From NCBI RefSeq assembly GCF_008180415.1, contig NZ_VTEI01000007.1:254989-318988 (forward strand): 64,000 nucleotides of DNA. Reading direction: 5' to 3'. Numbering within the stretch: position 1 is the first letter of the stretch; each line of letters starts with the position of its first letter. The DNA is from Rossellomorea vietnamensis. Its GTDB lineage: Bacteria; Bacillota; Bacilli; Bacillales; Bacillaceae_B. Of this stretch, positions 33,590 to 43,518 are shown in pieces. Below the pieces are notes generated by a model. That model ran no database searches. It was not told where the DNA came from and worked only from the letters and a program-made list of their open reading frames with translations. The position numbers and the translations under genes were made by a program.

Positions 33590-34618
33590 ATGAGATCACT
33601 AAAGCCTTTGCTGATATTCTTATCATTATCACTGATGCTTTTCTTGACCGGCTGCGAAACAAATATGGTTGTATTCGAACCACAGGGGCCGGTGGCGAGG
33701 TCCATTACAGACCTGATTAATTGGTCACTGATATGGATGCTGATCGTCGTAGTTATCGTATTTGCATTGTTTGCTTATATCATTTGGAAATACAGGGAAA
33801 AGCCTGAAAATATGGATTATGAGCCTCCAGAAGAACATGGAAGCACACTGCTCGAGATCATTTGGACAGGAATTCCGATCCTTATCGTTATTGCTTTGAC
33901 AATACCTACCGTTAAGACGCTTTACGCTTTGGAAGAAGTTCCTGAAACACTCGAAGAAAAAGATCCGATTACCATCCATGTAACTGCCGCGGATTGGAAA
34001 TGGATTTTCAGCTACCCTGAGGAAGGAATCGAGACTGTCAACTATGTCAACATTCCAGAAGATACACCTGTTTTATTCAAACTTACTTCAGCCAGTACGA
34101 TGCAGTCCTTCTGGGTACCTGCACTTGGCGGCCAGAAATATGCAATGGCTAAAATGGAAACCGAGCTTTTCCTTGCAGCCGATAACCCAGGTTCTTATAT
34201 GGGGAAAAACTCCAACTTTAACGGCCGCGGATATGCTGAAATGGAATTTGAAGTTTTAGCACAAACACAATCTGATTATGATGAGTGGGTTGAAGAAGTA
34301 AAGGACACTGCTCCTAAACTTACAGAAGATAAATATGAAGAGCTTCTAAAACCTACCCACCTTGGCCGGATGACATTCAATGATACACACCTTGCTTGGG
34401 TGAACCATGCGGATATGGATTCGAAAACATACACAAACCCTGAATTGTACCGCTACCATGGCTACCAAGGTAAAACGTTTGAAGAAGAAGATAATTACAA
34501 GAATGAAGATAATGAGAATGAATCTGATCATGATGAACACGGAGATGAAGACCATTCCGGACATGGTGAACATGATGATGAAGAAGATTCTGATGGAGGT
34601 GAGCACCATGGGCATTAA
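33590..34618 (+). CDS. qoxA: Cytochrome aa3 quinol oxidase subunit II
   Basis: A membrane-anchored lipoprotein subunit of the aa3 menaquinol oxidase, which passes electrons from quinol to the heme-copper centre. Lipobox TGC with Cys22; membrane segments at about 45-65 and 88-108; then the cupredoxin domain (TIHVTAADWKWIFSYPEE, FWVPALGGQKYAM). The cysteine and histidine ligands of the CuA centre are absent, so it is a quinol and not a cytochrome c oxidase. The C-terminus adds a roughly 40-residue tail of Asp, Glu and about 11 His. Its last bases overlap the qoxB start by 11 nt. Confidence 0.93.
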   Translation: MRSLKPLLIFLSLSLMLFLTGCETNMVVFEPQGPVARSITDLINWSLIWMLIVVVIVFALFAYIIWKYREKPENMDYEPPEEHGSTLLEIIWTGIPILIVIALTIPTVKTLYALEEVPETLEEKDPITIHVTAADWKWIFSYPEEGIETVNYVNIPEDTPVLFKLTSASTMQSFWVPALGGQKYAMAKMETELFLAADNPGSYMGKNSNFNGRGYAEMEFEVLAQTQSDYDEWVEEVKDTAPKLTEDKYEELLKPTHLGRMTFNDTHLAWVNHADMDSKTYTNPELYRYHGYQGKTFEEEDNYKNEDNENESDHDEHGDEDHSGHGEHDDEEDSDGGEHHGH

Positions 34619-36584
34619 ATGGGATGAATTTTTTGTTACGGGTGATCCCCTCATTTTGGGAGCCCAAATTTCAATAGGACTCACAATGATCGGACTTTTG
34701 GCCGGGATTACTTATTTGAAAAAGTGGAAATGGCTTTGGACGGAATGGATTACGACAGTAGACCATAAGCGTATTGGAATCATGTATATCATCGCTGCTG
34801 TCCTGATGTTCTTCCGCGGAGGAATAGACGGACTGCTGATGAAAGCCCAGACGTCCAGACCAGAGATGGAATTCCTAAATGCACAACACTATAATGAAAT
34901 TTTCACAACGCACGGAGTCATCATGATTTTGTTCATGGCGATGCCTTTCTTGATTGGTCTCATGAACGTGGTGATTCCTCTGCAAATCGGTGCCCGTGAT
35001 GTTGCTTTTCCGCAGCTGAATGCACTCAGTTTCTGGCTGTTCTTTGCAGGAGCAATGCTGTTCAACCTTTCATTCGTCATCGGGGGCTCCCCTGATGCTG
35101 GGTGGACTTCTTACTTCCCATTGGCTGGTAAAGAATTCAGTCCGGGTATCGCGAATAACTATTATGCAGTTGCCCTTCAGATTGCCGGTATCGGTACTTT
35201 GATGACAGGGATCAACTTCATCGTCACTATTTTAAAAATGAGAACAAAAGGCATGGGATTAATGAAAATGCCAATGTTCACTTGGACAACATTGATTACA
35301 TCTGTGATTATCGTCGCTGCTTTCCCTATTTTCACAGTAGCATTGGCGCTGATGACAACAGATCGTATCTTTGGTACTCATTTCTTCACGGTCTCCGGTG
35401 GAGGAAGTGACATGCTTTGGGCAAACCTCTTCTGGTTATGGGGACACCCTGAAGTATATATTGTAGCATTGCCTGCTTTTGGTATTTTTTCTGAAGTCAT
35501 TGCTACATTCTCAAGAAAATCACTATTTGGTTATAAATCAATGGTGTATGCGATTGTCGGTATTGCCGTATTGAGTATGGTCGTATGGGTCCACCATTTC
35601 TATACTATGGGATCCGGTCCTGCCGTCAACTCTTTCTTCTCGATTACCACGATGATGATTGCCGTCCCGACTGGTGTTAAGATCTTTAACTGGCTCTTTA
35701 CAATGAGAAAAGGCCGAATCAAGATGACTACCTCCATGCTGTGGGCACTAGCTTTCATCCCGACATTCACGATTGGTGGAGTAACAGGGGTCATGCTTGC
35801 CATGGGTGCAGCAGATTATCAATACCATAATACCTTGTTCCTGGTTGCCCACTTCCACTATGTATTGATTCCTGGTGTGGTTTATGCCGTATTCGCTGGA
35901 TTGTACTACTGGTGGCCAAAAATGTTCGGCCATATGCTGAACGAGCGATTAGGAAAATGGCACTTCTGGTTATTCAACATCGGATTCAATGTAACGTTCA
36001 TGCCAATGTTCTTCCTGGGATTAAAAGGAGCGGTCCGCCGTTCTTACACATTCTCAGTAGAATCAGGTTTCTCAAATCTGTTCCTGCTGTCTGCTATCGG
36101 ATCGATCATTCTAGCAGCAGGTTTCGCAGTATTCTGCTATAACATTTACTGGAGCATCCGTTATGCCGACAGAAATATCTCCAGCGATCCTTGGGATGCA
36201 AGAACTCTGGAGTGGGCAACTGCTTCTCCGGTTCAATACTACAACTTTGCCAAGCAGCCTGAAGTGAAATCAATCGATGCTTTCTGGTATATGAAGAAAC
36301 ATGATGAAGGTTTGTCACTTAGCGATTCTGAAATCAAAAAGATTCATATGCCAAGCAATTCCGGTTTGCCGTTCATTATGTGCGTGTTCTTCGGAATAGC
36401 CGGATTCTTCCTGGTATTTGAATGGCAGATTGCCACAGTCATCGCTTCACTTGGTATCATTGCAGGCTTGATTTACCGCTCGTTTGACTATAACGACGGC
36501 TACTACATCCCTGTTGATGAAATCAAAGAAGTAGAGCGTTCTTGGAGAAACAAAAAAGGAGAGGTGAACAAACATGTCAGCTAA
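34608..36584 (+). CDS. qoxB: Cytochrome aa3 quinol oxidase subunit I
   Basis: The 658-residue catalytic heme-copper subunit with about 14-15 membrane segments. Heme a ligand in TTHGVIM (around 98), the CuB site WGHPEVY with its His-Tyr pair (around 280), HHFYTMG (His-His of CuB) and the proximal heme ligand region HFHYVLIPG (around 415). The start is the ATG at 34608-34610 with GGAGGTGAG upstream, not the earlier in-frame ATGs inside qoxA. It overlaps qoxA by 11 nt and qoxC by 11 nt, so the operon is translationally coupled. Confidence 0.96.
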   Translation: MGIKWDEFFVTGDPLILGAQISIGLTMIGLLAGITYLKKWKWLWTEWITTVDHKRIGIMYIIAAVLMFFRGGIDGLLMKAQTSRPEMEFLNAQHYNEIFTTHGVIMILFMAMPFLIGLMNVVIPLQIGARDVAFPQLNALSFWLFFAGAMLFNLSFVIGGSPDAGWTSYFPLAGKEFSPGIANNYYAVALQIAGIGTLMTGINFIVTILKMRTKGMGLMKMPMFTWTTLITSVIIVAAFPIFTVALALMTTDRIFGTHFFTVSGGGSDMLWANLFWLWGHPEVYIVALPAFGIFSEVIATFSRKSLFGYKSMVYAIVGIAVLSMVVWVHHFYTMGSGPAVNSFFSITTMMIAVPTGVKIFNWLFTMRKGRIKMTTSMLWALAFIPTFTIGGVTGVMLAMGAADYQYHNTLFLVAHFHYVLIPGVVYAVFAGLYYWWPKMFGHMLNERLGKWHFWLFNIGFNVTFMPMFFLGLKGAVRRSYTFSVESGFSNLFLLSAIGSIILAAGFAVFCYNIYWSIRYADRNISSDPWDARTLEWATASPVQYYNFAKQPEVKSIDAFWYMKKHDEGLSLSDSEIKKIHMPSNSGLPFIMCVFFGIAGFFLVFEWQIATVIASLGIIAGLIYRSFDYNDGYYIPVDEIKEVERSWRNKKGEVNKHVS

Positions 36585-37179
36585 AGTCGATACTTCACTC
36601 CCTTTAGAATATCAAACTGAACAAAACCGATTAAATATACTAGGCTTCTGGATTTTCCTTGGAGCGGAAATTGCTCTCTTTGCGACCTTGTTTGCGGTTT
36701 ACGCTGTGCTGAGCCAGCGTTATGCCGGCGGTCCTGCACATCAGGATATCTTTATGATGAAGGAAGTCATGATTCAAACAGTATTGCTTCTTACAAGCAG
36801 CTTTACATGCGGGCTGGCTATTTTTGAAATGCGAAAAGGCAATTTAAAAGGCCTGATTACCTGGTTGATCATCACCCTTGGCCTTGGTGCCGGATTCTTA
36901 TTCATGGAGATCAATGAGTTCATCCATTATGTCCATGAAGGAGCGACTATGCAGACAAGCGCCTTCCTCTCCAGTCTATTTGTACTGCTGGGAACACACG
37001 GAGCCCACGTTACATTCGGTATATTCTGGGCAGTCATGGTCATCTTCCAGCTTGTCAAGAGAGGACTTACTCCGGTAACAGCACGTAAAGTCTTTATCAT
37101 CGGACTCTACTGGCACTTCCTTGACGTCGTCTGGATCTTTATCTTCACATTCGTTTACTTGAAAGGAATGATGCTATAA
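36574..37179 (+). CDS. qoxC: Cytochrome aa3 quinol oxidase subunit III
   Basis: A 201-residue integral membrane subunit with five segments. Family marks include FWIFLGAEIALFATLFA at the start of TM1, the glutamate-containing MEINEFIHYVHEG and the LGTHGAHVTFGIFWA segment, and YWHFLDVVWIFIF near the end. It stabilises the catalytic subunit. The ATG overlaps qoxB. Confidence 0.95.
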   Translation: MSAKVDTSLPLEYQTEQNRLNILGFWIFLGAEIALFATLFAVYAVLSQRYAGGPAHQDIFMMKEVMIQTVLLLTSSFTCGLAIFEMRKGNLKGLITWLIITLGLGAGFLFMEINEFIHYVHEGATMQTSAFLSSLFVLLGTHGAHVTFGIFWAVMVIFQLVKRGLTPVTARKVFIIGLYWHFLDVVWIFIFTFVYLKGMML

Positions 37180-37478
37180 TGGAAAAGACAAAAAGCTACC
37201 CAATAAGCCACTTTGCCGGCTTTATCATGTCACTCGTCCTTACCTTTGTAGCAGCTTGGGTTGCTTTAAAAACCTCTCTCTCATTTACTGTAGTGCTTTG
37301 GGTGATTGGCACGCTCGCCGTCGTTCAGGCAGGCTTGCAATTATTCATGTTCATGCATGTCAATGAAGGTGAAGACAGCAAAGTACAGATCATCAACATA
37401 GCTTATGCAGTATTCTGTGCGGCTGTAATTGTAGTCGGCTCCATCTGGGTCCTGACTTCAGGCCATGCCGCTCACTAA
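37179..37478 (+). CDS. qoxD: Cytochrome aa3 quinol oxidase subunit IV
   Basis: A 99-residue subunit with three membrane segments, including FMHVNEGED after TM2, a mark of the QoxD/CyoD family. It overlaps the qoxC stop (TAATG) and ends the operon at a strong terminator. Confidence 0.93.
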   Translation: MEKTKSYPISHFAGFIMSLVLTFVAAWVALKTSLSFTVVLWVIGTLAVVQAGLQLFMFMHVNEGEDSKVQIINIAYAVFCAAVIVVGSIWVLTSGHAAH

Positions 37479-37495
37479 TAAAATCACTTAAAAAG

Positions 37496-37526
37496 GCTTG
37501 GAGATGTATTCTCCAAGCCTTTTTTG
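37496..37526. terminator. qox operon terminator
   Basis: AGGCTTGGAGA / TCTCCAAGCCT then TTTTTTGTTTTT. It probably also serves the convergent gene at 37536. Confidence 0.93.
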
Positions 37527-37535
37527 TTTTTACAA

Positions 37536-37787
37536 TTATAATCGATTTTTAATAATGCCAGTCATTTCAGGCTTGCTTTTTCCCGTAAATTCTTCAATCA
37601 GGGGCAGGAAAATCAATGTTCCAAAGATGAACATGAAGCCGACCATCACACCGATTCCAATAGAAAGAAAGTACTCCTGCATGATACCGCTTACAAAAAA
37701 GCTGTAAATTGTTAAGACTAATCCGATTGCTGTTCCTGCCGCTGAAAACCATTTAATGGCTGCTAATGTCTGATGTTTGTCTCCCAT
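37536..37787 (-). CDS. Small membrane protein, 83 aa
   Basis: Two or three hydrophobic segments: about 12-33, 38-48 and 50-65, with a GxGVMVGFMFIFGTLIFL core and a basic end. It is convergent with the qox operon, with its ATG preceded by GGGGGAAAAACGG. It resembles small Bacillus membrane proteins encoded near hemY, of unknown function. Confidence 0.75.
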   Translation of the reverse strand: MGDKHQTLAAIKWFSAAGTAIGLVLTIYSFFVSGIMQEYFLSIGIGVMVGFMFIFGTLIFLPLIEEFTGKSKPEMTGIIKNRL

Positions 37788-37939
37788 CCGTTTTTCCCCC
37801 TATATATTTTCCTTTATATACTACTATTTTATGTTTGTTCACAGATTTGTCAAATAAAATTCTTAAAAAGTTCAAAAATAGTTGTTTGAGCTGGATTATA
37901 TATATGGTTGGAATAACGCTCTTTATCCTCTAGTTTGTT

Positions 37940-38112
37940 TGTTTCATGCTGGCTGGACGGTTCTCTGGCTGCATCGAATCTTTAAATTCTTGATTTCATG
38001 CTGTTTAAATACACATTTTACTGCATGGAGCCCTCTATTCTCCTGATTTCATGCTGTATATACTCACTTTTTACTGCATCAAACCGAAAACCTCCTGGCT
38101 TCCATGCTGTTT
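37940..38112. repeat. Tandem array E, 52-53-bp period
   Basis: TTCATGCTG (or TTCCATGCTG) at 37943, 37995, 38048 and 38100, with ACTGCAT(G/C) and CTCCTG in register between them. Each unit has CATGC and GCATG about 22 nt apart. It lies downstream of hemY. Confidence 0.85.
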
Positions 38113-38216
38113 AATCACTTCCCCACCCAACAATTAGTAACAACTCATTACAAACCAACCAATTTAGCACATTACCACAACAAAAGGGGACAGTCTCTCA
38201 AGATCTATTTTCAAAA

Positions 38217-38257
38217 CAAAAAAAGCATGCCCACTGGAAGGAACCAGCGGGCATGCG
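38217..38257 (-). terminator. hemEHY operon terminator
   Basis: On the minus strand, GCATGCCCGCTGG / CCAGTGGGCATGC then TTTTTTTG. Confidence 0.95.
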
Positions 38258-38264
38258 TAAAATT

Positions 38265-39665
38265 TTATGAAAGATAGTTTAATACGTTTTCGACGGCTTT
38301 TTCACCTTGATCAATACAATCGGGAAGGCCGAGTCCTTCGAATGAGCTTCCGGCGATGAATAGTCCCGGCAATTCATTGCGGACTGTGGACTGCATCGCT
38401 TCTAATCGTTCTTTATGCCCGACCGTATACTGCGGCATAGCATCCTTCCATCTAGAAACGATTGTAAATTCCGGATCCATCGTAATATTCATGATTTTGT
38501 TCAGGTCCTGCAGTACTATTTTTTCAATCTGGCTGTCAGATAGGTCGACAACCGCTTCATCTCCCGCTCTTCCCACATAGCATCTGATCAATACTTTGCC
38601 TTCAGGAGTTGTATGCGGCCACTTTTTATGCGTCCACGTACAGGCTGTAATCGTATAGTCGCTGTTTCTTGAGACGACGAAACCAGTTCCGTCGATGTCC
38701 TTTTGAATCGCTTCTTCCGGAAAAGCCATGGCGACAGTTGCCACTGAGGTAGCAGGAATCGATTTCAAATGGTCGAAGAAGCTGTATTGTGGAAACATTG
38801 CCGGTATGGTTGGATGCGGTGTTGTAAGGATGACACTGTCCGCATCAAGATTTTCACCATTATTGAGCACCAGAGAATAACGGCTGTTTCCTTGTTTCTC
38901 AATCTTTTCAACTCTGACACCTTTCAGAACTGAGTCAGCTGCAAGCCTTTCCTCTATAGCATCAACCAATGACTGCAGTCCTTTAGTCAATGTAAGGAAG
39001 ATCGCTTTTTTCTTGCCGCTTTTGTCCTGCGGTGCAGGGGTCGTTTTTTTCATGCCAAGAATCAAGCTTCTGTGTTTTTGCTCAACCTGGTAGAACTGTG
39101 GAAATGTTGACATTAGGCTTAGTTTGTCAATATCTCCCGCATAAATCCCGGATAAAAGTGGCTCGATCAAATTTTCAACAACTTCATCGCCCAATCTTCT
39201 TCTGAAGAATTGGCCGAGTGACTGATCACCTTTTGCATTCGATTTAGGTAAAATAAAGTCGGCTGCAGCTCTTGCCTTGCCCTGCATAGAAAACAAACCG
39301 GTAGTAACAAAAGGAGCCATTTGTGTCGGAATGCCCATCACAGATCCGCCCGGCATGGCATGAAGCTCCTCATTAACAAGAACATAAGACTTGCCTGTTG
39401 AGTTGTTCACAAGATCATTATCGATGCCGACTTCCTTAGACAGCTTTGCTGCGCTCGTTTTTCTTTCGAGGAAAGAGTCCGGTCCCCGTTCAATTATGAA
39501 ACCGTCCCGTGTCACTGTCTGGATTTTGCCGCCAAGCCTGTGGCTCGCTTCTATTAACTTAATTTCAAGTGGACGGCCGGTCTTCTCAGCTTCTTTTTGT
39601 AAATAGTAAGCTGATGTTAATCCTGTAATTCCCCCGCCGATAATTACTACCTTCTGTTTCTCCAC
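38265..39665 (-). CDS. hemY: Coproporphyrinogen/protoporphyrinogen III oxidase HemY
   Basis: A 466-residue FAD enzyme that oxidises coproporphyrinogen III to coproporphyrin III in the Gram-positive heme route (also called CgoX). The dinucleotide motif is VVIIGGGITGL (6-16), RLGGKIQTV follows near residue 46, and the C-terminal FAD motif GSSFEGLGLPDCIDQGEKA is near 440. It is soluble or peripherally bound. Last gene of hemEHY, 32 bp after hemH. Confidence 0.94.
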   Translation of the reverse strand: MEKQKVVIIGGGITGLTSAYYLQKEAEKTGRPLEIKLIEASHRLGGKIQTVTRDGFIIERGPDSFLERKTSAAKLSKEVGIDNDLVNNSTGKSYVLVNEELHAMPGGSVMGIPTQMAPFVTTGLFSMQGKARAAADFILPKSNAKGDQSLGQFFRRRLGDEVVENLIEPLLSGIYAGDIDKLSLMSTFPQFYQVEQKHRSLILGMKKTTPAPQDKSGKKKAIFLTLTKGLQSLVDAIEERLAADSVLKGVRVEKIEKQGNSRYSLVLNNGENLDADSVILTTPHPTIPAMFPQYSFFDHLKSIPATSVATVAMAFPEEAIQKDIDGTGFVVSRNSDYTITACTWTHKKWPHTTPEGKVLIRCYVGRAGDEAVVDLSDSQIEKIVLQDLNKIMNITMDPEFTIVSRWKDAMPQYTVGHKERLEAMQSTVRNELPGLFIAGSSFEGLGLPDCIDQGEKAVENVLNYLS

Positions 39666-39697
39666 TGCTCATCGCCTTCTTTTTATAATTTTGATTC

Positions 39698-40627
39698 TTA
39701 TTTTAAATGCTTCATTACAACCGCTGCCATTGCATCAATGAACTCCGGCTTGGCATTTGGCATTTCCGGTCTGTAGTAGCTTGCGCCGATTTCATCTGTG
39801 ACAACTTTACATTCATAATCATTATCATAAAGAACTTCCAAATGATCCGCCACAAAGCCTACTGGAATGTAAACAAATGTGTTATAGTTCTTTTTCTCAT
39901 GCAAGTCTCTCGTCAAATCCTGGACATCCGGGCCGAGCCATGGATCAGGTGTGTTTCCTTCACTCTGCCAGCCGACAGCATATTCAGTGATTCCCGCTCC
40001 TTTGGCAATCAGATCAGCTGTTTCCTGAAGCTGATTCGGGTAAGGGTCTCCATCTTTGAGGATTTTTTCAGGAAGACTGTGAGCTGAAACGATTAAAACA
40101 GCCCCGTTCCGTTCTTCTTCCGTCATTTTCGCATAGGTATCTTTTACTTGCTTAACCCAGTAATCAATGAACTTGGGTTCATCATACCAGCTTTCAACCG
40201 AAGTGATGCTCGGACCTCCGATTTTAGCTGCTTCTTCCTTGGCACGTCCGTTGTAGGATTTAACACTGAAGGTGGAGAAGTGAGGAGCCAAGACGATTGA
40301 TACTGCCTCTTGGATTCCATCTTCATGCATTTGCTGGACCGCATCTTCAACAAATGGCTCAATATGCTTTAAGCCAAGATACATTTTGAACTCCACTTCA
40401 TCCTGGATGGCATTTAGATGCTCTTCAAGAGATTTACCTTGGTCAAGTGTGATTTTTGCCAAAGGAGAGATTCCGCCGATTGCCTCATAACGCTGTGTCA
40501 AGTCTTCAAGCATCTCAGGAGAAGGCTTTCTGCCATAGCGGATATGTGTATAATACCGTTCGATGTCTTTTTCTTTATAAGGAGTTCCATAAGCCATTAC
40601 AAGGAGCCCCATTTTTTTCTTTGCCAT
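39698..40627 (-). CDS. hemH: Coproporphyrin ferrochelatase HemH
   Basis: A 309-residue monomeric ferrochelatase (also called CpfC) that inserts iron into coproporphyrin III. His183 in SAHSLPEK and Glu264 in ADHLEVLYD fall at exactly the metal-binding positions known for the B. subtilis enzyme. [23 protein letters not shown] is the N-terminal signature. Second gene of the operon, with a 99-bp gap after hemE. Confidence 0.95.
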   Translation of the reverse strand: MAKKKMGLLVMAYGTPYKEKDIERYYTHIRYGRKPSPEMLEDLTQRYEAIGGISPLAKITLDQGKSLEEHLNAIQDEVEFKMYLGLKHIEPFVEDAVQQMHEDGIQEAVSIVLAPHFSTFSVKSYNGRAKEEAAKIGGPSITSVESWYDEPKFIDYWVKQVKDTYAKMTEEERNGAVLIVSAHSLPEKILKDGDPYPNQLQETADLIAKGAGITEYAVGWQSEGNTPDPWLGPDVQDLTRDLHEKKNYNTFVYIPVGFVADHLEVLYDNDYECKVVTDEIGASYYRPEMPNAKPEFIDAMAAVVMKHLK

Positions 40628-40726
40628 ATTGATTCACCTCAATAGTAAAATTCGTTGCTGCCTTATAGACAATTCTCTGCCTTGGAGACATTTCAGCATG
40701 GTCTATGAGCAGTATTTCATAAAGAA

Positions 40727-41770
40727 TTACCCTTTTAGCTTCTGAGAACTGTATTCATGGATAAATGCCGTCAGCCTTTTCAGCGTTTCCGGCTTAACGG
40801 AAGGGAATACTCCGTGGCCAAGATTGAAAATATAACCCGGCTCCAGGACCCCTTGGTCGATGATTGCTTTTGCTTTATCTTCAATGACATCCCATGGAGC
40901 AAGAAGGATAGCAGGATCAAGGTTGCCCATGACTGTCTTGGAAATTCCATTTGAACGTGCTTCCTGGATTGGAAGCCTCCAGTCCAATCCGACAACGTCG
41001 ATAGGAAGGTCATGCCACTCCTTGGAAAGGTGGCTCGCTCCTACACCAAACATGATCAACGGAACATTCTCTTTTTTTAACTCAGTAAAGATCTTTTCCA
41101 TTGTCGGTTTGATGAATGTACGGTAATCCTCTACATTCAGCGCGCCAACCCATGAATCAAAGATTTGGAAAGCCGAAGCTCCTGCCTGGATTTGTGAGCG
41201 GCCATAGCGAATGGTCATCTCCGCTAATTTATCCATCAATGTGAACCAGGCTTTCGGTTCTGCGTACATGAACGCTTTCGTTTTATTATAGTTCTTCGAA
41301 GGTCCGCCCTCGATCATATAACTCGCTAGTGTGAAAGGTGCCCCGGCAAATCCGATCAGCGGTACAGACAGCTGCTCCTGAGTCAGCAGTTTGATGGTAT
41401 CCAGCACATAAGGAACATCGCTTTCCGGATCAATTTCCCCAAGTTTTTCTACGTCTGCCAGCGACTGGATCGGATTGTCGATTACAGGGCCGATACCGCT
41501 TTTGATATCAACATCCACTCCGATTGAAGGCAGCGGGGACATGATGTCCTTATAAAGAATGGCTGCGTCTACGTCATATTGCTCTACAGGCAAACGAGTG
41601 ACATACGCACAAATTTCCGGCTGATGAGTAATCTCAAACAGCGAATATTTTTCTTTCAGTTTTCGGTACTCTGGCTGGGAACGTCCAGCTTGTCTCATAT
41701 ACCATACAGGTGTATAATCCGTCCTCTCACCTCTGGCAGCTTTTAGAAATGTGTCATTCAACTTTTTCAT
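40727..41770 (-). CDS. hemE: Uroporphyrinogen decarboxylase HemE
   Basis: A 347-residue enzyme converting uroporphyrinogen III to coproporphyrinogen III. Both signature regions are present: [16 protein letters not shown] (21-36) and the later [13 protein letters not shown] / [17 protein letters not shown] blocks. First gene of hemEHY; hmoB lies divergently upstream, so the same cell both makes and opens the heme ring from adjacent genes. Confidence 0.96.
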   Translation of the reverse strand: MKKLNDTFLKAARGERTDYTPVWYMRQAGRSQPEYRKLKEKYSLFEITHQPEICAYVTRLPVEQYDVDAAILYKDIMSPLPSIGVDVDIKSGIGPVIDNPIQSLADVEKLGEIDPESDVPYVLDTIKLLTQEQLSVPLIGFAGAPFTLASYMIEGGPSKNYNKTKAFMYAEPKAWFTLMDKLAEMTIRYGRSQIQAGASAFQIFDSWVGALNVEDYRTFIKPTMEKIFTELKKENVPLIMFGVGASHLSKEWHDLPIDVVGLDWRLPIQEARSNGISKTVMGNLDPAILLAPWDVIEDKAKAIIDQGVLEPGYIFNLGHGVFPSVKPETLKRLTAFIHEYSSQKLKG

Positions 41771-42115
41771 ATATATATATCCACCCTTCTGTAATCCTCT
41801 ATGTACACCATTGTATTATATTTTGGCTTAAGAACAAAAAATCAAGCAGCAATACAGCCTATCCGTTCATATATCCCGTTTTCACTATAGACTTTTCCAC
41901 TATAAAAGTATAGTTCAGGACATTAAATGTCATAAATTTGCCGATTTTTTTATGTCCTTTTGTTCAAAAATCCACCCCGGTTTGCAGGAGCCTCCCCAAA
42001 GCGCTATCATGAACATACAGACTTGATACATACTCATATTGAAAACCCAGAGTTTACCCGTATTAACCGAGGGGAAAGATAGCAATATAATCAAATCGGC
42101 AGGAGTGAAGTGAAA

Positions 42116-42628
42116 ATGTATGTTTATTTAACAAGCGGAACGCACGACTTTCTAAAAACACTTGAAAACAAGTACTCGGATCAAACGTTGGTCCTGATGG
42201 ATAATGCTGACACGGCTGTCCTTGTCCATGAAACAGAAGGTGAATCCGTCTTTCAGGAACCAAGACGCTACGAGGTGATCGACTCTACAGGCAGCCTTAA
42301 AAAGCACGGATTCATCGTCATCAACAATATCCCTGTTTCCGATGAGGGACGCCCTGTTTTTGAATACCGATTCAAAAACCGCGCAGGATTAATAGAAGAA
42401 GTTGATGGATTCATCGCCATCAGGGTGCTTCGCCCAATTGATACAGACACGTACGCCATCTTGACACAATGGGAAGATGAGCATTCCTTCAAAAAGTGGC
42501 AGGATTCACAGCAGTATGCCAAAGCTCATGAAAAACGAGGAACAGAAGACGGAGTGGATGCTCAAAGAAATATGTTCCCCCGTCCTTCCTATGTAACAAA
42601 ATACAGCATCGCAGAAGACGAAGAATAA
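42116..42628 (+). CDS. hmoB: Heme-degrading monooxygenase HmoB
   Basis: A 170-residue protein with an N-terminal extension and a C-terminal ABM/IsdG-like domain. The C-terminal part has EVDGFIAIRVLRP, the W-E-x-E/H motif ILTQWEDEHSFKKWQ and SQQYAKAHEKRG with a heme-ligand-type His. It degrades heme and releases iron. A strong match to B. subtilis HmoB (YhgC), which is also encoded beside hemE. I start at ATG 42116, with AGGAGTGAA 10 nt upstream; a GTG two codons earlier is possible. Confidence 0.92.
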   Translation: MYVYLTSGTHDFLKTLENKYSDQTLVLMDNADTAVLVHETEGESVFQEPRRYEVIDSTGSLKKHGFIVINNIPVSDEGRPVFEYRFKNRAGLIEEVDGFIAIRVLRPIDTDTYAILTQWEDEHSFKKWQDSQQYAKAHEKRGTEDGVDAQRNMFPRPSYVTKYSIAEDEE

Positions 42629-42801
42629 ACCAAATACAGAAATGCCCCTCTCAGCAGCGCATGAATTCTAGGCCTCTGGTATGTGATAAAAGAATAATCT
42701 ATAACGAAAAACGGCACAGATGAAATCAGTTAGCTGCAGGGGACATGCAGCTGAATTGTCTAGAGAGCTGCAATCACCCATTTAGCCGCGGCAATCAAAT
42801 A

Positions 42802-42852
42802 CCCCTTAGAGAAAAAAGGCAGCTTTCCTTTTGATCTCCAAGGGGTTTTTTT
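42802..42852 (+). terminator. Terminator after hmoB
   Basis: CCCCTTAGAG pairs with CTCCAAGGGG around an AAAAAAGGCAGCTTTCCTTTT loop-stem, then TTTTTTT. The central part resembles the middle of the 126-bp repeat family. Confidence 0.8.
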
Positions 42853-42864
42853 AGTGCCATATTT

Positions 42865-43290
42865 TTGTGCTGCTTCGGTCGGGAGAGACGTATTTCCATT
42901 GAGATAAGTATGATGTTGATGCTGCTTCGGTCGGGAGAGGCGTATTTCCATCGAGATATGTATGATGATGGGACTCTTCGGTCGGGAGAGACGTATTTCC
43001 ATTGAGATAAGTATGATGTTGATGCTGCTTCGGTCGGGAGAGGCGTATTTCCATCGAGATATGTATGATGATGGGACTCTTCGGTCGGGAGAGATGTATT
43101 TCCTGTGAGATATGTATGATGTTGGGACTGCTTCGGTCGGGGAAGACGTTTTTCCGCTTAGATATGTATGACGATGGGGCTGCTTCGGTCGGGAGAGACG
43201 TTTTTCCGGTGAGATATGTATGATGATGAACCTGCTTCGGTCGTGGAAGACGCCATTTTCATCAAGACATGTTTGAGAGGACGATACTTA
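42865..43290. repeat. Tandem array A, 51-52-bp period
   Basis: Eight units with CTTCGGTCG at 42873, 42925, 42976, 43028, 43079, 43131, 43183 and 43235. Units 1-4 alternate two types (GAGACGTATTTCCATTGAGATAAG; GAGGCGTATTTCCATCGAGATATG), a 103-bp higher-order repeat; the later units are more diverged. It lies between convergent hmoB and liaR. Gene-free DNA to 43420. Confidence 0.92.
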
Positions 43291-43420
43291 GGTCATTAGA
43301 GCCGTGTATCCCTTCAACTTACTTAGGAAAACAAGGGACTAAGTCATGTTGAGTGTTTACGAGAACTGGATTCCAGAACACTGGCTAATTTCCAATATGA
43401 GAATACTTTCCCATCATTCC

Positions 43421-43459
43421 AAAAAGCCGGTCCACAGTTTCAATTGCGGACCGGCTTTC
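43421..43459 (-). terminator. liaFSR terminator
   Basis: AAAGCCGGTCCGC / GTGGACCGGCTTT on the minus strand, then TT. Confidence 0.85.
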
Positions 43460-43518
43460 TCATTAATTAAGAGAATTTGATATAGGCCCTTTTCAAGTCA
43501 AGAACCTACTCCCTGCTG

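Noticed and set aside
34407..34607. N-terminal extension of QoxB by 67 codons
   Set aside because: The extension is the out-of-frame reading of the qoxA His/Asp-rich tail; a GGAGGTGAG ribosome binding site marks the ATG at 34608.
34346..34684. Minus-strand frames of 96-112 codons opposite qoxA/qoxB
   Set aside because: Shadow of the repeated GAT/GAA codons in the QoxA tail.
42760..43054. Minus-strand frames over array A (67-80 codons)
   Set aside because: Repeat-derived peptides (MEIRLSRPK) in overlapping frames; no ribosome binding site.
42865..43290. CRISPR array
   Set aside because: Units of 51-53 bp are similar along their whole length, with no unique spacers and no cas genes near any of the arrays.
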